A DNA stretch of 64,000 nt, from the NCBI GenBank assembly GCA_020632875.1, contig JACKET010000007.1, positions 186,001 to 250,000 on the forward strand, read 5' to 3'. The notes beneath the pieces are model-generated. The model made no database searches, was not told the DNA's origin, and was given only the letters and a program-made list of their open reading frames with translations. Below, piece after piece: positions 1 through 7,884 of this stretch. How positions within the stretch are numbered: the first letter of the stretch is position 1; each line of letters opens with the position of its first letter. The translations under genes were made by a program, and so were the position numbers. The DNA comes from Alphaproteobacteria bacterium (GTDB taxonomy: Bacteria > Myxococcota_A > UBA796 > GCA-2862545).

Positions 1-1
1 C

Positions 2-643
2 CTGCAGCTCGACTTCGAGGGCGGGTTCATCGACCGCAACGTCATCGGGTGGGACGAGTTCATCGCGGGTGGCCGGCACCCGTACGCGTGGGGCAACGGC
101 ACCATCGGGAACAACGTCCAGTTCTCGGGCTACGAGGGCTACTCGCTGTACGGCGAGACCATGCTCATCGCGAACGCCTCGTACCGCTTCCCGGTGGCCC
201 GCGACCTCGACCTGAAGATCGGCCCCACGTACACCGACGCGATGTACCTCCAGTTCTTCGGCTCCGCGGGCAACCTGTGGTCGTACCGGGTCGAGGGTGA
301 CACGCACATCGAGGGCTACTCCGTCGTGCCCGACGACCCGAGCAGCGTGCGCCGCGAGATCCCGTTCAAGGACTACTCCGCGAAGAACAGCATCCCGGGC
401 AAGCCGAACTACGTGCTGACCGACGCCGGCGTCGAGCTCCGCGTGCGCCAGTTCATCTGGAACGACTTCGACTGGGACAGCTTCCTGCGGGTGTCGTACG
501 GCTTCCGGCCGACGGCGGGCTACGGCGACGTGAACGCCGACCTCATCCAGAGCAGCGTGGCGCGCGATGCCGCGAGCGAGCTCTCCGCCGAGTACGAGAA
601 GCCGACCTTCCGCGTCTACGCCGGCCTCGGGACGGGGTGGTAG
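2..643 (+). CDS. C-terminal part of an outer-membrane beta-barrel protein (5' partial)
   Basis: The reading frame is open from the window edge and ends at TAG 641-643, so only about 213 C-terminal residues are visible. Aromatic/Gly alternation (for example FSGYEGYSLYGETML, then ANASYRFPVARDLDLKIGP) resembles the barrel strands that close TolB/WD40-like surface proteins and BamA-type barrels. The last residues are GLGTGW. The stop abuts the ATG of the next lipoprotein gene (TAGATG), and a second lipoprotein follows, so the three probably form one cell-envelope operon. The family cannot be fixed without the N-terminus; outer-membrane location is an inference. Confidence 0.6.
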   Translation: MQLDFEGGFIDRNVIGWDEFIAGGRHPYAWGNGTIGNNVQFSGYEGYSLYGETMLIANASYRFPVARDLDLKIGPTYTDAMYLQFFGSAGNLWSYRVEGDTHIEGYSVVPDDPSSVRREIPFKDYSAKNSIPGKPNYVLTDAGVELRVRQFIWNDFDWDSFLRVSYGFRPTAGYGDVNADLIQSSVARDAASELSAEYEKPTFRVYAGLGTGW

Positions 644-1840
644 ATGTCGGCGTTCTTCATGACGATTGCGCTGCTCTCGGCCTGCATCCGGCCCTCGGAC
701 GACTACGAGGTCCGGCTGTACGACGCGTCCACCGAGCTCGACCAGATCCTGCCGCCCGGCGACCCGATGGGCGGGCAGATCGAGTACTTCCGCTTCGCGC
801 TGAACGGGTCGAATCTCGGGCTCGGCCAGGCGGCGTTCTTCGGTGACACGCCCTACCAGGACGGGCTGTCGTTCGTCATCGGGTACGCCGATTTCGGGTA
901 CCCGCGCAGCCCCGACTACGACCGGCAGTCCAACTTCCTCGTCCCGGGCCCGCGCGACATCGGGCTCGAAGACGCGTGCGTGACGCGAATCGACGCGTCG
1001 GGGTACCCGGGCACCACCGAGTACGTCGACGTGGGCGACCACATCGCGCTGACCGCCGCAGACGGCGACGTCATCCGGCTCGAGCGCGACCCCAGCAGCC
1101 ACCCGAGGCCCGCGGGCGAGAGCTTCTTCGCGAGCTGGGGCGGCACGCTCGCACCCGCGTTGACCGACCACGCGTACCTCGCCGACACCTGGCGGCCCGA
1201 CAGCGTGTGGGGGCTCTCGTTCCCGGGCACGGTCGTGCCGCCCGAGTCGAGCATGGGCTCCGTGCCGTACCCGCTCACCGCGGCCACCGTGCGGTTCCCG
1301 TCGGGCATCGCGGGCCTCGAGATCGACGGCGAGCCCGTGCGCCCGCCGCACCACGACTACGACGACGACGGCGTGTACACCGGCGAGCGCGACGAGGTGC
1401 GCTTCGCCGGGCCGTTCGAGCGCCAGATGACCCTGACGTGGGAGCCGAGCACCACGTCCGACCCGCTCACCGTGAGCCTGCGCTACCTCGGGGCCGCGGC
1501 GCAGGGCGTGTGCGCGGTCGACGCCGACTGCGACATCGGCGTGAGCTGCGTGGAGGGGGAGTGCATCCCCGACGACGGGGACGGCAGCGTGGTGCTTGGC
1601 GAGCTCGTCTGCACCGTGGTCGACGACGGCGTGTTCTCGCTCTCGCCGGACGACCTCGAGTTCCTCGATGCAGCCGTCCGCGAAGACCAGCGCGCGGGCG
1701 CGGTGCTGTGGGTCGCGCGGATGTCCGAGGGCACCGTCGAGATCCCCGACGCCATGAGCTACGTCGGCGGGCGCATCCCGATCTCGCCGGTCCGAACGCG
1801 GGTCACCGACGTGGTCGTCACCCGGCTGGATCTGCCATGA
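644..1840 (+). CDS. Predicted lipoprotein with Cys-rich insert
   Basis: A 398-residue protein starting at the ATG that touches the upstream stop codon. The N-terminus MSAFFMTIALLSAC is a short hydrophobic signal ending in a lipobox-like LSAC, so lipidation at Cys14 is expected. The middle is beta-rich with no family I recognise. Around residues 287-310 there is a small Cys cluster (CAVDADCDIGVSC followed by EGEC) of the kind common in myxobacterial surface lipoproteins. The end overlaps the next start as ATGA, which implies translational coupling. Function unknown. Confidence 0.75.
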   Translation: MSAFFMTIALLSACIRPSDDYEVRLYDASTELDQILPPGDPMGGQIEYFRFALNGSNLGLGQAAFFGDTPYQDGLSFVIGYADFGYPRSPDYDRQSNFLVPGPRDIGLEDACVTRIDASGYPGTTEYVDVGDHIALTAADGDVIRLERDPSSHPRPAGESFFASWGGTLAPALTDHAYLADTWRPDSVWGLSFPGTVVPPESSMGSVPYPLTAATVRFPSGIAGLEIDGEPVRPPHHDYDDDGVYTGERDEVRFAGPFERQMTLTWEPSTTSDPLTVSLRYLGAAAQGVCAVDADCDIGVSCVEGECIPDDGDGSVVLGELVCTVVDDGVFSLSPDDLEFLDAAVREDQRAGAVLWVARMSEGTVEIPDAMSYVGGRIPISPVRTRVTDVVVTRLDLP

Positions 1841-3426
1841 ACGCGCGAATCGTTACTCAGATCCTGATGTTCGGGCTGGTTGGCTGCCTCGAGCGGCCCT
1901 ACGAGCCGTACTTCGAAGACGCGGCCGATGGCCCCGTCCTCACCGGCGTGACGTTCACCGAAGGCGGCGGGTTCCTCGGCGGGGGCACGGCCGAGATCCA
2001 GGGCGGTCGGCTCCACACCACGCGCACGGTCGTCGTCGGCGGGCGCAACGCGAAGATCCTCGAGACCGACTTCGAGCGCGTCGTCATCGAGCTCCCGAGC
2101 CACGGGCAGACCGGCGAGGCACTCGATCTCGTGGTGGTCACGGACTTCGGATTCGCCCGGATGTCCGACGCCATCGCGTACCGCTCGCACCTCGGCGACT
2201 ACGCGGCCGACGAGAAGGTGAGCGTCGCCATCGGGCGTCTCGAGTGCCCGATCGAGGGCTACGGCTACACGGGCGACGCGCTCGAGCCGATCCTCTGGTG
2301 TGGCGGCGAGTTCGGCTACGCCGACGCCATCGCGTTCTCCGGCAACGGCATCCACCCGGGCTACGCGACCGACATCCTCGAGATCGCGCCGCTCGGCGGG
2401 GCTCCGCCCGTGGGCGACGTGCGGTTCTTCGGTCCGAACGACCGGCGGCCGCCGTCCCCGCCGCTGATCCTCGGCCCACACGCCCTGGGCGATGCCGTCA
2501 CCCTGACCACCGCGCGCGACTTCGATCGCGACGTGCGGCTCATCGAAGACCGTCTCGCGCTCGTGCAGCAGTACTACTACTGGTCGTTCGCCATCGACCC
2601 CGACTCGGTGCGCCAGGTGGCGGCGTTCTTCGACGCAGATGGCGTGCAGGTCGGCCAGTCGCGCATCACCGGGGCCGACGGCGACACGCTCACGCTCGCC
2701 CAGGCCCCGCCCCCCGAGACTACCGGCGTGTGGACGGGCTACCGCTTCGCCGAGGTGTACGACGGCGACCCGGAGCTCTACGAGACCGAGGCCTGGGTCG
2801 GCACCGCGTCCGTCACGCCGTCGGGCTCGAGCGTCGTGGGGGCGGGTGCGGGCGCCTGGCTCGAGTACGACGACTTCTCGGGGTTCTTCTTCCCGGTCGG
2901 AGTCGCGGGCCTGTTCGGCCAGTCCGAGGTCGTGCGGCGCCCCTACGAGATCGCGACGGTCCGCGCGGGCGTGACGACGGTGCACGGCACGGTCGAGGGG
3001 CCGCGTCCCGTGCTCGACCTGCTCGATCCCGACCTGCTCTCGGGTCGCGAGGTGCTCCGCACCGACAGCACGGTCGAGATCCACTGGATTCCCGACCAGG
3101 CGACCGACGATCCGTCCATCGTGGTCGCCGAGCTGAAGATCTACGACCAGGACGTGCGCGACCCGAACTACCAGACCGAGCTGTTCCGGGTGGTTGCGAC
3201 GGCGACCGACGCAGACGGCCGGGTGCGGTTCCCGGCGTCGGTGCTCGCGCAGCTGCCGGCACGCGTCGAGAACCGGTTCGACGCGAACTACGACTTCACC
3301 GGGCTGTGGGGCGACATCACGGTCGCGCGGCACCAGCTCCGCAAGGTGCGCCTCGCCGACGACTCCGGCGACGTGGTGGTCGACTTCATCCAGGCCGTGA
3401 ACGCACCCGTGGGGCTCCTGAGGTAG
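1837..3426 (+). CDS. Predicted lipoprotein with N-terminal IPT/TIG-like domain
   Basis: A 529-residue protein whose ATG overlaps the preceding stop (ATGA, 1837-1840). The leader MNARIVTQILMFGLVGC gives a lipoprotein signal with Cys17. Residues about 30-110 look like an IPT/TIG immunoglobulin-like fold: a PVLTGVTFTEGGGF opening, then a VVVGGRNAKIL strand and a long VVVTDFG strand. The remainder is beta-rich and unrecognised. It is the third gene of the barrel-lipoprotein-lipoprotein set. Its TAG lies in a 12-bp palindrome shared with the convergent DsbA-like gene. Confidence 0.7.
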   Translation: MNARIVTQILMFGLVGCLERPYEPYFEDAADGPVLTGVTFTEGGGFLGGGTAEIQGGRLHTTRTVVVGGRNAKILETDFERVVIELPSHGQTGEALDLVVVTDFGFARMSDAIAYRSHLGDYAADEKVSVAIGRLECPIEGYGYTGDALEPILWCGGEFGYADAIAFSGNGIHPGYATDILEIAPLGGAPPVGDVRFFGPNDRRPPSPPLILGPHALGDAVTLTTARDFDRDVRLIEDRLALVQQYYYWSFAIDPDSVRQVAAFFDADGVQVGQSRITGADGDTLTLAQAPPPETTGVWTGYRFAEVYDGDPELYETEAWVGTASVTPSGSSVVGAGAGAWLEYDDFSGFFFPVGVAGLFGQSEVVRRPYEIATVRAGVTTVHGTVEGPRPVLDLLDPDLLSGREVLRTDSTVEIHWIPDQATDDPSIVVAELKIYDQDVRDPNYQTELFRVVATATDADGRVRFPASVLAQLPARVENRFDANYDFTGLWGDITVARHQLRKVRLADDSGDVVVDFIQAVNAPVGLLR

Positions 3427-3433
3427 CGCTACC
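3422..3433. repeat. 12-bp perfect palindrome spanning two convergent stop codons
   Basis: GGTAGCGCTACC contains the plus-strand TAG (3424-3426) and the minus-strand TAG (CTA at 3429-3431) of two convergent genes separated by 2 bp. It has no T-tract, so it is not a clear terminator. Confidence 0.6.
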
Positions 3434-4076
3434 GGCTCCCGGGTCTCCGCGACTCGGGACGGATGTGCTCCCAGCGCTCCAGGAGGCCCGTCGGCACGGG
3501 GTCTTCGCCGTTCAGGAACGCGTCGAGATGCCCGAGCGCATCGACGCCCCAGAACAGCTCGTCGCCGACCCACAGGCTCGGCACGCCGAACGTGCCCCGG
3601 TCGAGCGCCGCAGCGGTCGCATCCCGCACGCGCGCCTTCGCGGCGGGCTCGGACGCGCGCGCGACCGCGTCGTGGAGGCCGTGCTCCGCGGCCACTCGCC
3701 CCACGACGGCGGGGTCGGTCACGCCTTCGCCCGTGGCCCAGGTCGCGTCGAACAGCGCCGTGACGAGGGCACGACGCGTCTCGGCGGGCATGTCGAGGCT
3801 CGCGACGCGCAGCGCCAGGAGCGGGTTGAACGGGTGCCCCGGCGGCGGCACGAGCGGCACGCCGGCTGCAGCGGCCTTCCGGAAGCAGTCCTTGAACACG
3901 TAGCGCCGCTTGGGCTCGATCTCGGCGGGGCCACGGTGGCCGTGCGCGTCGAGCAGCGCGGCGAACAGGATGGGCACCGGCTCGATGTCGAGGCCGTGCC
4001 GCGCGGCGATGGGCTGCACGGCGTGCCACGCGACGTACGCGTACGGCGAGATGAAGTCGAGCTCGAAACGGATCAT
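3429..4076 (-). CDS. DsbA-family / 2-hydroxychromene-2-carboxylate isomerase-like protein
   Basis: A 215-residue thioredoxin-fold protein of the DsbA/HCCA isomerase family. The N-terminal strand FELDFISPYAYVAWH matches the start of HCCA isomerases, where Ser replaces the CxxC. The family's cis-Pro loop is visible as RGTFGVPSLWVGDELFWG near residue 175. HCCA isomerases are glutathione-dependent and act in aromatic degradation, but many homologues have unknown substrates and no aromatic-pathway genes are nearby. The ATG at 4076 overlaps the stop of the upstream pseudokinase gene (ATGA), so the two are co-translated. Confidence 0.85.
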   Translation of the reverse strand: MIRFELDFISPYAYVAWHAVQPIAARHGLDIEPVPILFAALLDAHGHRGPAEIEPKRRYVFKDCFRKAAAAGVPLVPPPGHPFNPLLALRVASLDMPAETRRALVTALFDATWATGEGVTDPAVVGRVAAEHGLHDAVARASEPAAKARVRDATAAALDRGTFGVPSLWVGDELFWGVDALGHLDAFLNGEDPVPTGLLERWEHIRPESRRPGSR

Positions 4077-6169
4077 TCCTCGGACCGGCGGCGTCGTCTG
4101 CGCCGCGGGACATCGCCGTCGTCGGAGCCCTCGTCGGCCGGCTCTGCCGTGTCGGGCGCACCGGCTGCACCGGCGTCCGCGTCGTCGTCGCCTTCCCGGC
4201 GCCGGCGCCGACGGCGGGGGAGGGCGGGATCGTCGTCGCCGCCCTCGTCGGCGCTCGCGGCCGCGGCGGGGGGCGCGTCTTCTTCGGCTTCGGACCGGCG
4301 GCGACGGCGCCTGCGCGGCAGGTCGCCATCGGCGTCGTCGTCGCCCTCCGGCTGCGGGGCGGGCTCGGCCGGACGCGCGCCCGCGTCGGCCTTCGGGGCC
4401 TCGGTGGGCGGCGCGGCCTTCGTGGGCTCGGCCTTCGGAGCTTCGGAGGCGGCCGCAGTGCTCCCGGCCTCCGGTGCCTTCCCGGTTCCCGCTGCGGGCT
4501 CGGGCTTCGCGTCGGGCTCGGCCTTCGCGGGCTCGGCCTTCGCGGGCTCCACCTTCGCGGGCTCGGCCTTCGCCGGCTCCACCTTCGTGGGCTCCACCTT
4601 CGGGGACTCCGACTTCGCCGGCTCCGCCTTCGGCTCCGACCTCGCGGGCTCGGCCTTCGGCTCCGACTTGGGCTGCTCGGCCTTCGTGGGTTCCGCCTTC
4701 GGAGCCTCCGCGGGACGCGCATCGGTGTCGTCCCCGTCGTCGCCACCGCGCCGACGGCGCCGGCGGCGCGGGAACTCCACGTCGTCCGCATCGCCATCGC
4801 CCTCGTCGGACGGGGCCTCTTCGGGAGCGGCCTGCGCCTCCGCCGGCTCGTCCTCGGTGCGCCGACGGCGTCGACGGCGCGGCGCGACGAGGTCGTCTTC
4901 GGGGACGTGGATGTCGGTGGCCTCGTCGTCCTCGTCCTCGGGCTCGGCCACGGGGACGTTGCGGCGCCGCTGGCGCGTGGACTCCTCGGCCTCGTCGCGG
5001 CGACGGCGACGGCGACGGGTCGTGTTGCTGTCGTCGTCTTCGTCGAAGCCCGGACGGCGCCGCAGGCGGTTCTCTTCGCCGGGCAGCTGGCGCGCGCGCC
5101 CCGTGGTGCGCTCGCGGGACACGGCTCCCCAGCGGGGCTGTCCCGGCGCGGACCCCGCTTCTTCTTCGTCGTCCTCGTCCTCGTCGTCCTCGGCCGCGGC
5201 CTCTTCGGCGAGCGCCGCGAGCGCGGCCGGATCGAAGGCCGCCGTGGCGGTGGCCTTCACGTTCACGAGCTTCCGGGAGGACTGGCGCGTGGTCTGGTTC
5301 ATGCGGCGCATGACATCGGAGAGCGTGCGCCCGTCGATCGACGCGTCGTCGAGGAGCTTGCCGATGGCCTCGACGAACGGCTCGCCGGAGAGCCGTGTGT
5401 CGGGGTCGTAGATCAGCGCGCTCGACAGGACCTCGCGGACCTTCTTGGGCACGTCTTTGGCGTCGAGCATGCGCTGCACGCCCTCGGCCATCTTCACCGA
5501 CTCCCACATCGCCCTCGCTTCCTTGTGATCGAAGAGCGGGCGGCCGGTGATGAGCTCGTGGGCGAGGACCGCGAGGGAGTACGTGTCGGAGCTGGGCTGC
5601 TCGGGCTGGCCCTCGAGGCGCTCGGGTGGGGCGTATCGGATGGAGTCGTTGTCGATGTGCTCGGCGGCGCCGTGCACGAACTCGTACATCTCGACCTGGG
5701 CGAGGCCGTAGCCGAAGATCTGGAGCTGCCCGTCGCCCTTCACGCCGATGCGCCACGGATTCAGGTTCCCGTGGGAGAAGCAGCCCTGCAGCGGCCCCGT
5801 GTCGCCCGCCTCGTGGAGGATCATCCCGCCGAGGTAGCAGATCTCGAGGGCGGCGCGGCACCCGACGGCCTTGCCGACCTGGTCGAAGCCGCGCATCACC
5901 TCCTTCAGGGTCCAGATCGTGCCCGTGGGGTAGGCGAACTGGGCGTTCTTCGTGTCGATCGACGTGCACTCGACGAGGCCCGTGACCATCGGGTAGCCCA
6001 TGAAGCTCTCGATGAGGTCGACCGCCGTGGTGAGGGTCACGTGCCCACGGTGCGCCTCGTCGAAGCGGATGACGGTGTGCTTCAACCCCCGCGGGTCGAC
6101 ACACTCGACCAGCGTTGCGGCGGGATCCCGCAGCTCGCGCCCGGTGGGTGTCAGCTCGGCGTCGCTCAT
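4073..6169 (-). CDS. Pseudokinase-domain protein with poly-Arg / KAEP-repeat tail
   Basis: A 698-residue protein. Residues about 30-280 carry a Hanks-type kinase fold: the C-lobe shows RYAPPERLEG and SDTYSLAVLAHELITGRPLF. The catalytic loop reads SHGNLNPWRI instead of HRDLKPxN and the DFG motif reads FGYGLA, so the catalytic and metal-binding Asp are missing; I see no glycine loop. Residues about 370-698 are low complexity. Blocks of about seven Arg preceded by Pro alternate with Asp/Glu stretches, and a central KAEP/KVEP/KSEP-type repeat resembles a proline-spaced linker. No membrane segment or signal peptide. It overlaps the DsbA-like gene and is divergent from arcA across a 62-bp gap. A nucleic-acid or scaffold role is only a guess. 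Confidence 0.8.
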   Translation of the reverse strand: MSDAELTPTGRELRDPAATLVECVDPRGLKHTVIRFDEAHRGHVTLTTAVDLIESFMGYPMVTGLVECTSIDTKNAQFAYPTGTIWTLKEVMRGFDQVGKAVGCRAALEICYLGGMILHEAGDTGPLQGCFSHGNLNPWRIGVKGDGQLQIFGYGLAQVEMYEFVHGAAEHIDNDSIRYAPPERLEGQPEQPSSDTYSLAVLAHELITGRPLFDHKEARAMWESVKMAEGVQRMLDAKDVPKKVREVLSSALIYDPDTRLSGEPFVEAIGKLLDDASIDGRTLSDVMRRMNQTTRQSSRKLVNVKATATAAFDPAALAALAEEAAAEDDEDEDDEEEAGSAPGQPRWGAVSRERTTGRARQLPGEENRLRRRPGFDEDDDSNTTRRRRRRRDEAEESTRQRRRNVPVAEPEDEDDEATDIHVPEDDLVAPRRRRRRRTEDEPAEAQAAPEEAPSDEGDGDADDVEFPRRRRRRRGGDDGDDTDARPAEAPKAEPTKAEQPKSEPKAEPARSEPKAEPAKSESPKVEPTKVEPAKAEPAKVEPAKAEPAKAEPDAKPEPAAGTGKAPEAGSTAAASEAPKAEPTKAAPPTEAPKADAGARPAEPAPQPEGDDDADGDLPRRRRRRRSEAEEDAPPAAAASADEGGDDDPALPRRRRRRREGDDDADAGAAGAPDTAEPADEGSDDGDVPRRRRRRRSEE

Positions 6170-6231
6170 TCATCCCCCGATTCGGGAAGGGGGCGACGGT
6201 AGCACAACCCCCGTCGGGTAAGGTGTACGGC

Positions 6232-7521
6232 ATGCAGGTCTACAACGAGGTCGGCGAGCTCGAACGCGTGCTCGTCCACAAGCCGGGCGCCGAAGTCGTC
6301 CGGATGACGCAGTTCGAGCTCGAGCCGCTGCTGTTCGACGACATCCTGGCCATCGATCTCGCGCGCCGCGAGCACGACGTGCTCCAGCAGATCCTGAGGC
6401 ACGGCGGCGCCGAGGTGCTCGAGGTGGCCGACCTCCTCCAGAGGGCGTTGGTCACGGCTCCCCCCGAGGCCACCGCGCAGCTCCTCGACACGGTCTGCGA
6501 GCTGGCCGCCGCGCGCGAGCTGGCCGAGGTCCTGTCCGCGCTCCCCGCCGACCGCCTCGCCGCGGCGCTCATCGAGGGCATCGCCTGGGCCGAGGTGCCC
6601 GCCGCGCGGCAGACCCTCGCGCGCATGCGCTCCCGCCTCGAGCAGCACGAGCTCATGGCCATCCAGCCGGTCCCGAACCTCATGTTCATGCGCGACCCCT
6701 GCATCGGCATCTACGACCGCGTCGTGGTGGGCCGGATGTCCACGTCGGCGCGCGCGCGGGAGTCCGTGCTGGTGCACTTCGCGCTGCGCTACGGGCTCGA
6801 TCCGGCGCCTCCCTTCGTGTTCGACACGCCCGACTGGTCCCGCAACCCCGCCTACCGTGCGCTCGAAGGCGGCGACGTCCTCGTGATCTCCCCGCAGATC
6901 CTGCTCATCGGCTGCTCCGAGCGCACGCGGCCCGAGACCATCGAGCGGCTCGCGAAAGAGGTCCTGTTCCCGTCCTTCCCGCAGCTCGAGCGGGTGCACG
7001 CCGTGATCATGCCGCGCCGCCGCAGCGTCATGCACCTCGACACCATCCTCACGGCCGTCGACGAGGGCCTGTTCCTCGGGCACGCGCCGATGATCACGCA
7101 CGGCCGCGACATCTCCGTCGTCGAGCTCGCCCGGGGCCGGAACCCGCGGCTCCTCGAGGGGCTCACGGTCGAGAACCTGCTCAAGCGCGAGCTCGGCGAC
7201 GCGACGCAGGTCGTCCCGTGCGGCGGCGACGACGAGCTCCACCAGCTCCGCGAGCAGTGGACCGACGGGGCGAACGCGGTGTGCCTCGCGCCGGGCCGGA
7301 TCGTCCTGTACTCGCGCAACGTCCGCACCACGAACACCCTGGTCGAGCACCACGGCTTCACCCAGCTCAACCTCTCCGCCGACGACCCGGCCGAGGTGCG
7401 CGAAGAGAAGCTCTCGGCCAGCGAGGGCCGCACGGTCTACACGTTCATGGGCAGCGAGCTGTCGCGGGCGCGTGGGGGCGGGCGGTGTCTCACCATGCCG
7501 CTGTCCCGCAAGCGCCTCTGA
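6232..7521 (+). CDS. arcA: Arginine deiminase
   Basis: This 429-residue enzyme hydrolyses L-arginine to citrulline and ammonia. It carries the guanidino-modifying-enzyme signatures in order: FMRDP near residue 152, EGGD near 212, the MHLDT His/Asp segment near 266, and the nucleophile Cys419 in GGGRCLTMPL. Length and order fit ArcA. The ATG at 6232 follows a GGTAAGGTG stretch and begins MQVYNEVGELERVLVHKPG, the usual family start. No arcB or arcC is adjacent, so it may supply ammonia or citrulline rather than belong to a complete ADI operon. Confidence 0.93.
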   Translation: MQVYNEVGELERVLVHKPGAEVVRMTQFELEPLLFDDILAIDLARREHDVLQQILRHGGAEVLEVADLLQRALVTAPPEATAQLLDTVCELAAARELAEVLSALPADRLAAALIEGIAWAEVPAARQTLARMRSRLEQHELMAIQPVPNLMFMRDPCIGIYDRVVVGRMSTSARARESVLVHFALRYGLDPAPPFVFDTPDWSRNPAYRALEGGDVLVISPQILLIGCSERTRPETIERLAKEVLFPSFPQLERVHAVIMPRRRSVMHLDTILTAVDEGLFLGHAPMITHGRDISVVELARGRNPRLLEGLTVENLLKRELGDATQVVPCGGDDELHQLREQWTDGANAVCLAPGRIVLYSRNVRTTNTLVEHHGFTQLNLSADDPAEVREEKLSASEGRTVYTFMGSELSRARGGGRCLTMPLSRKRL

Positions 7522-7527
7522 GCCGGG

Positions 7528-7884
7528 TCAGAGGGTCTCGGGCTCGCGCTCGGGGAGGTCGCGCGCGATGAGCGCGATGGCGATGGTGACGAGGCCGAGG
7601 TTCAGCGCCTGGGTCAGCGGGCCGAACATCCACAGGAACCAGCCCGTGATCATCGTGCCGACGAAGAACTGCTCGGACTGCTGGTTCGAGTTCATCGCGG
7701 CGGTGTAGCCGAGGCACTCGAGCAGCGGGCCGCCGAACGTGCCCAGCATCGCCATCGTCATCGCAGCCGCGATGAGCATGCCCGCGGCCGGGTGGCGCTT
7801 GGACACGAAGGAGATCGCGACCATGAACAGGACGAGCTCGACGAGACCGCGGATCAGCAGGGTGGGGAAGCTGCAGAACAGCAT
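7528..7884 (-). CDS. Small membrane protein, unknown function
   Basis: A 118-residue protein with three or four hydrophobic segments: roughly residues 8-27, 34-55, 78-92 and 94-110. Its ATG shares one base with the stop of the upstream receiver protein (TGATG), so it belongs to the coaC-CPBP-receiver run. It ends six bases from the convergent arcA stop. No recognised family. Confidence 0.7.
   Translation of the reverse strand: MLFCSFPTLLIRGLVELVLFMVAISFVSKRHPAAGMLIAAAMTMAMLGTFGGPLLECLGYTAAMNSNQQSEQFFVGTMITGWFLWMFGPLTQALNLGLVTIAIALIARDLPEREPETL

Noticed and set aside
1759..4797. Very long open frame on the minus strand opposite the lipoprotein genes (about 1000 codons)
   Set aside because: It is an antisense shadow of high-GC genes: Arg/Pro/Ala-rich, no ribosome site, and it runs through well-supported coding sequence on the other strand.
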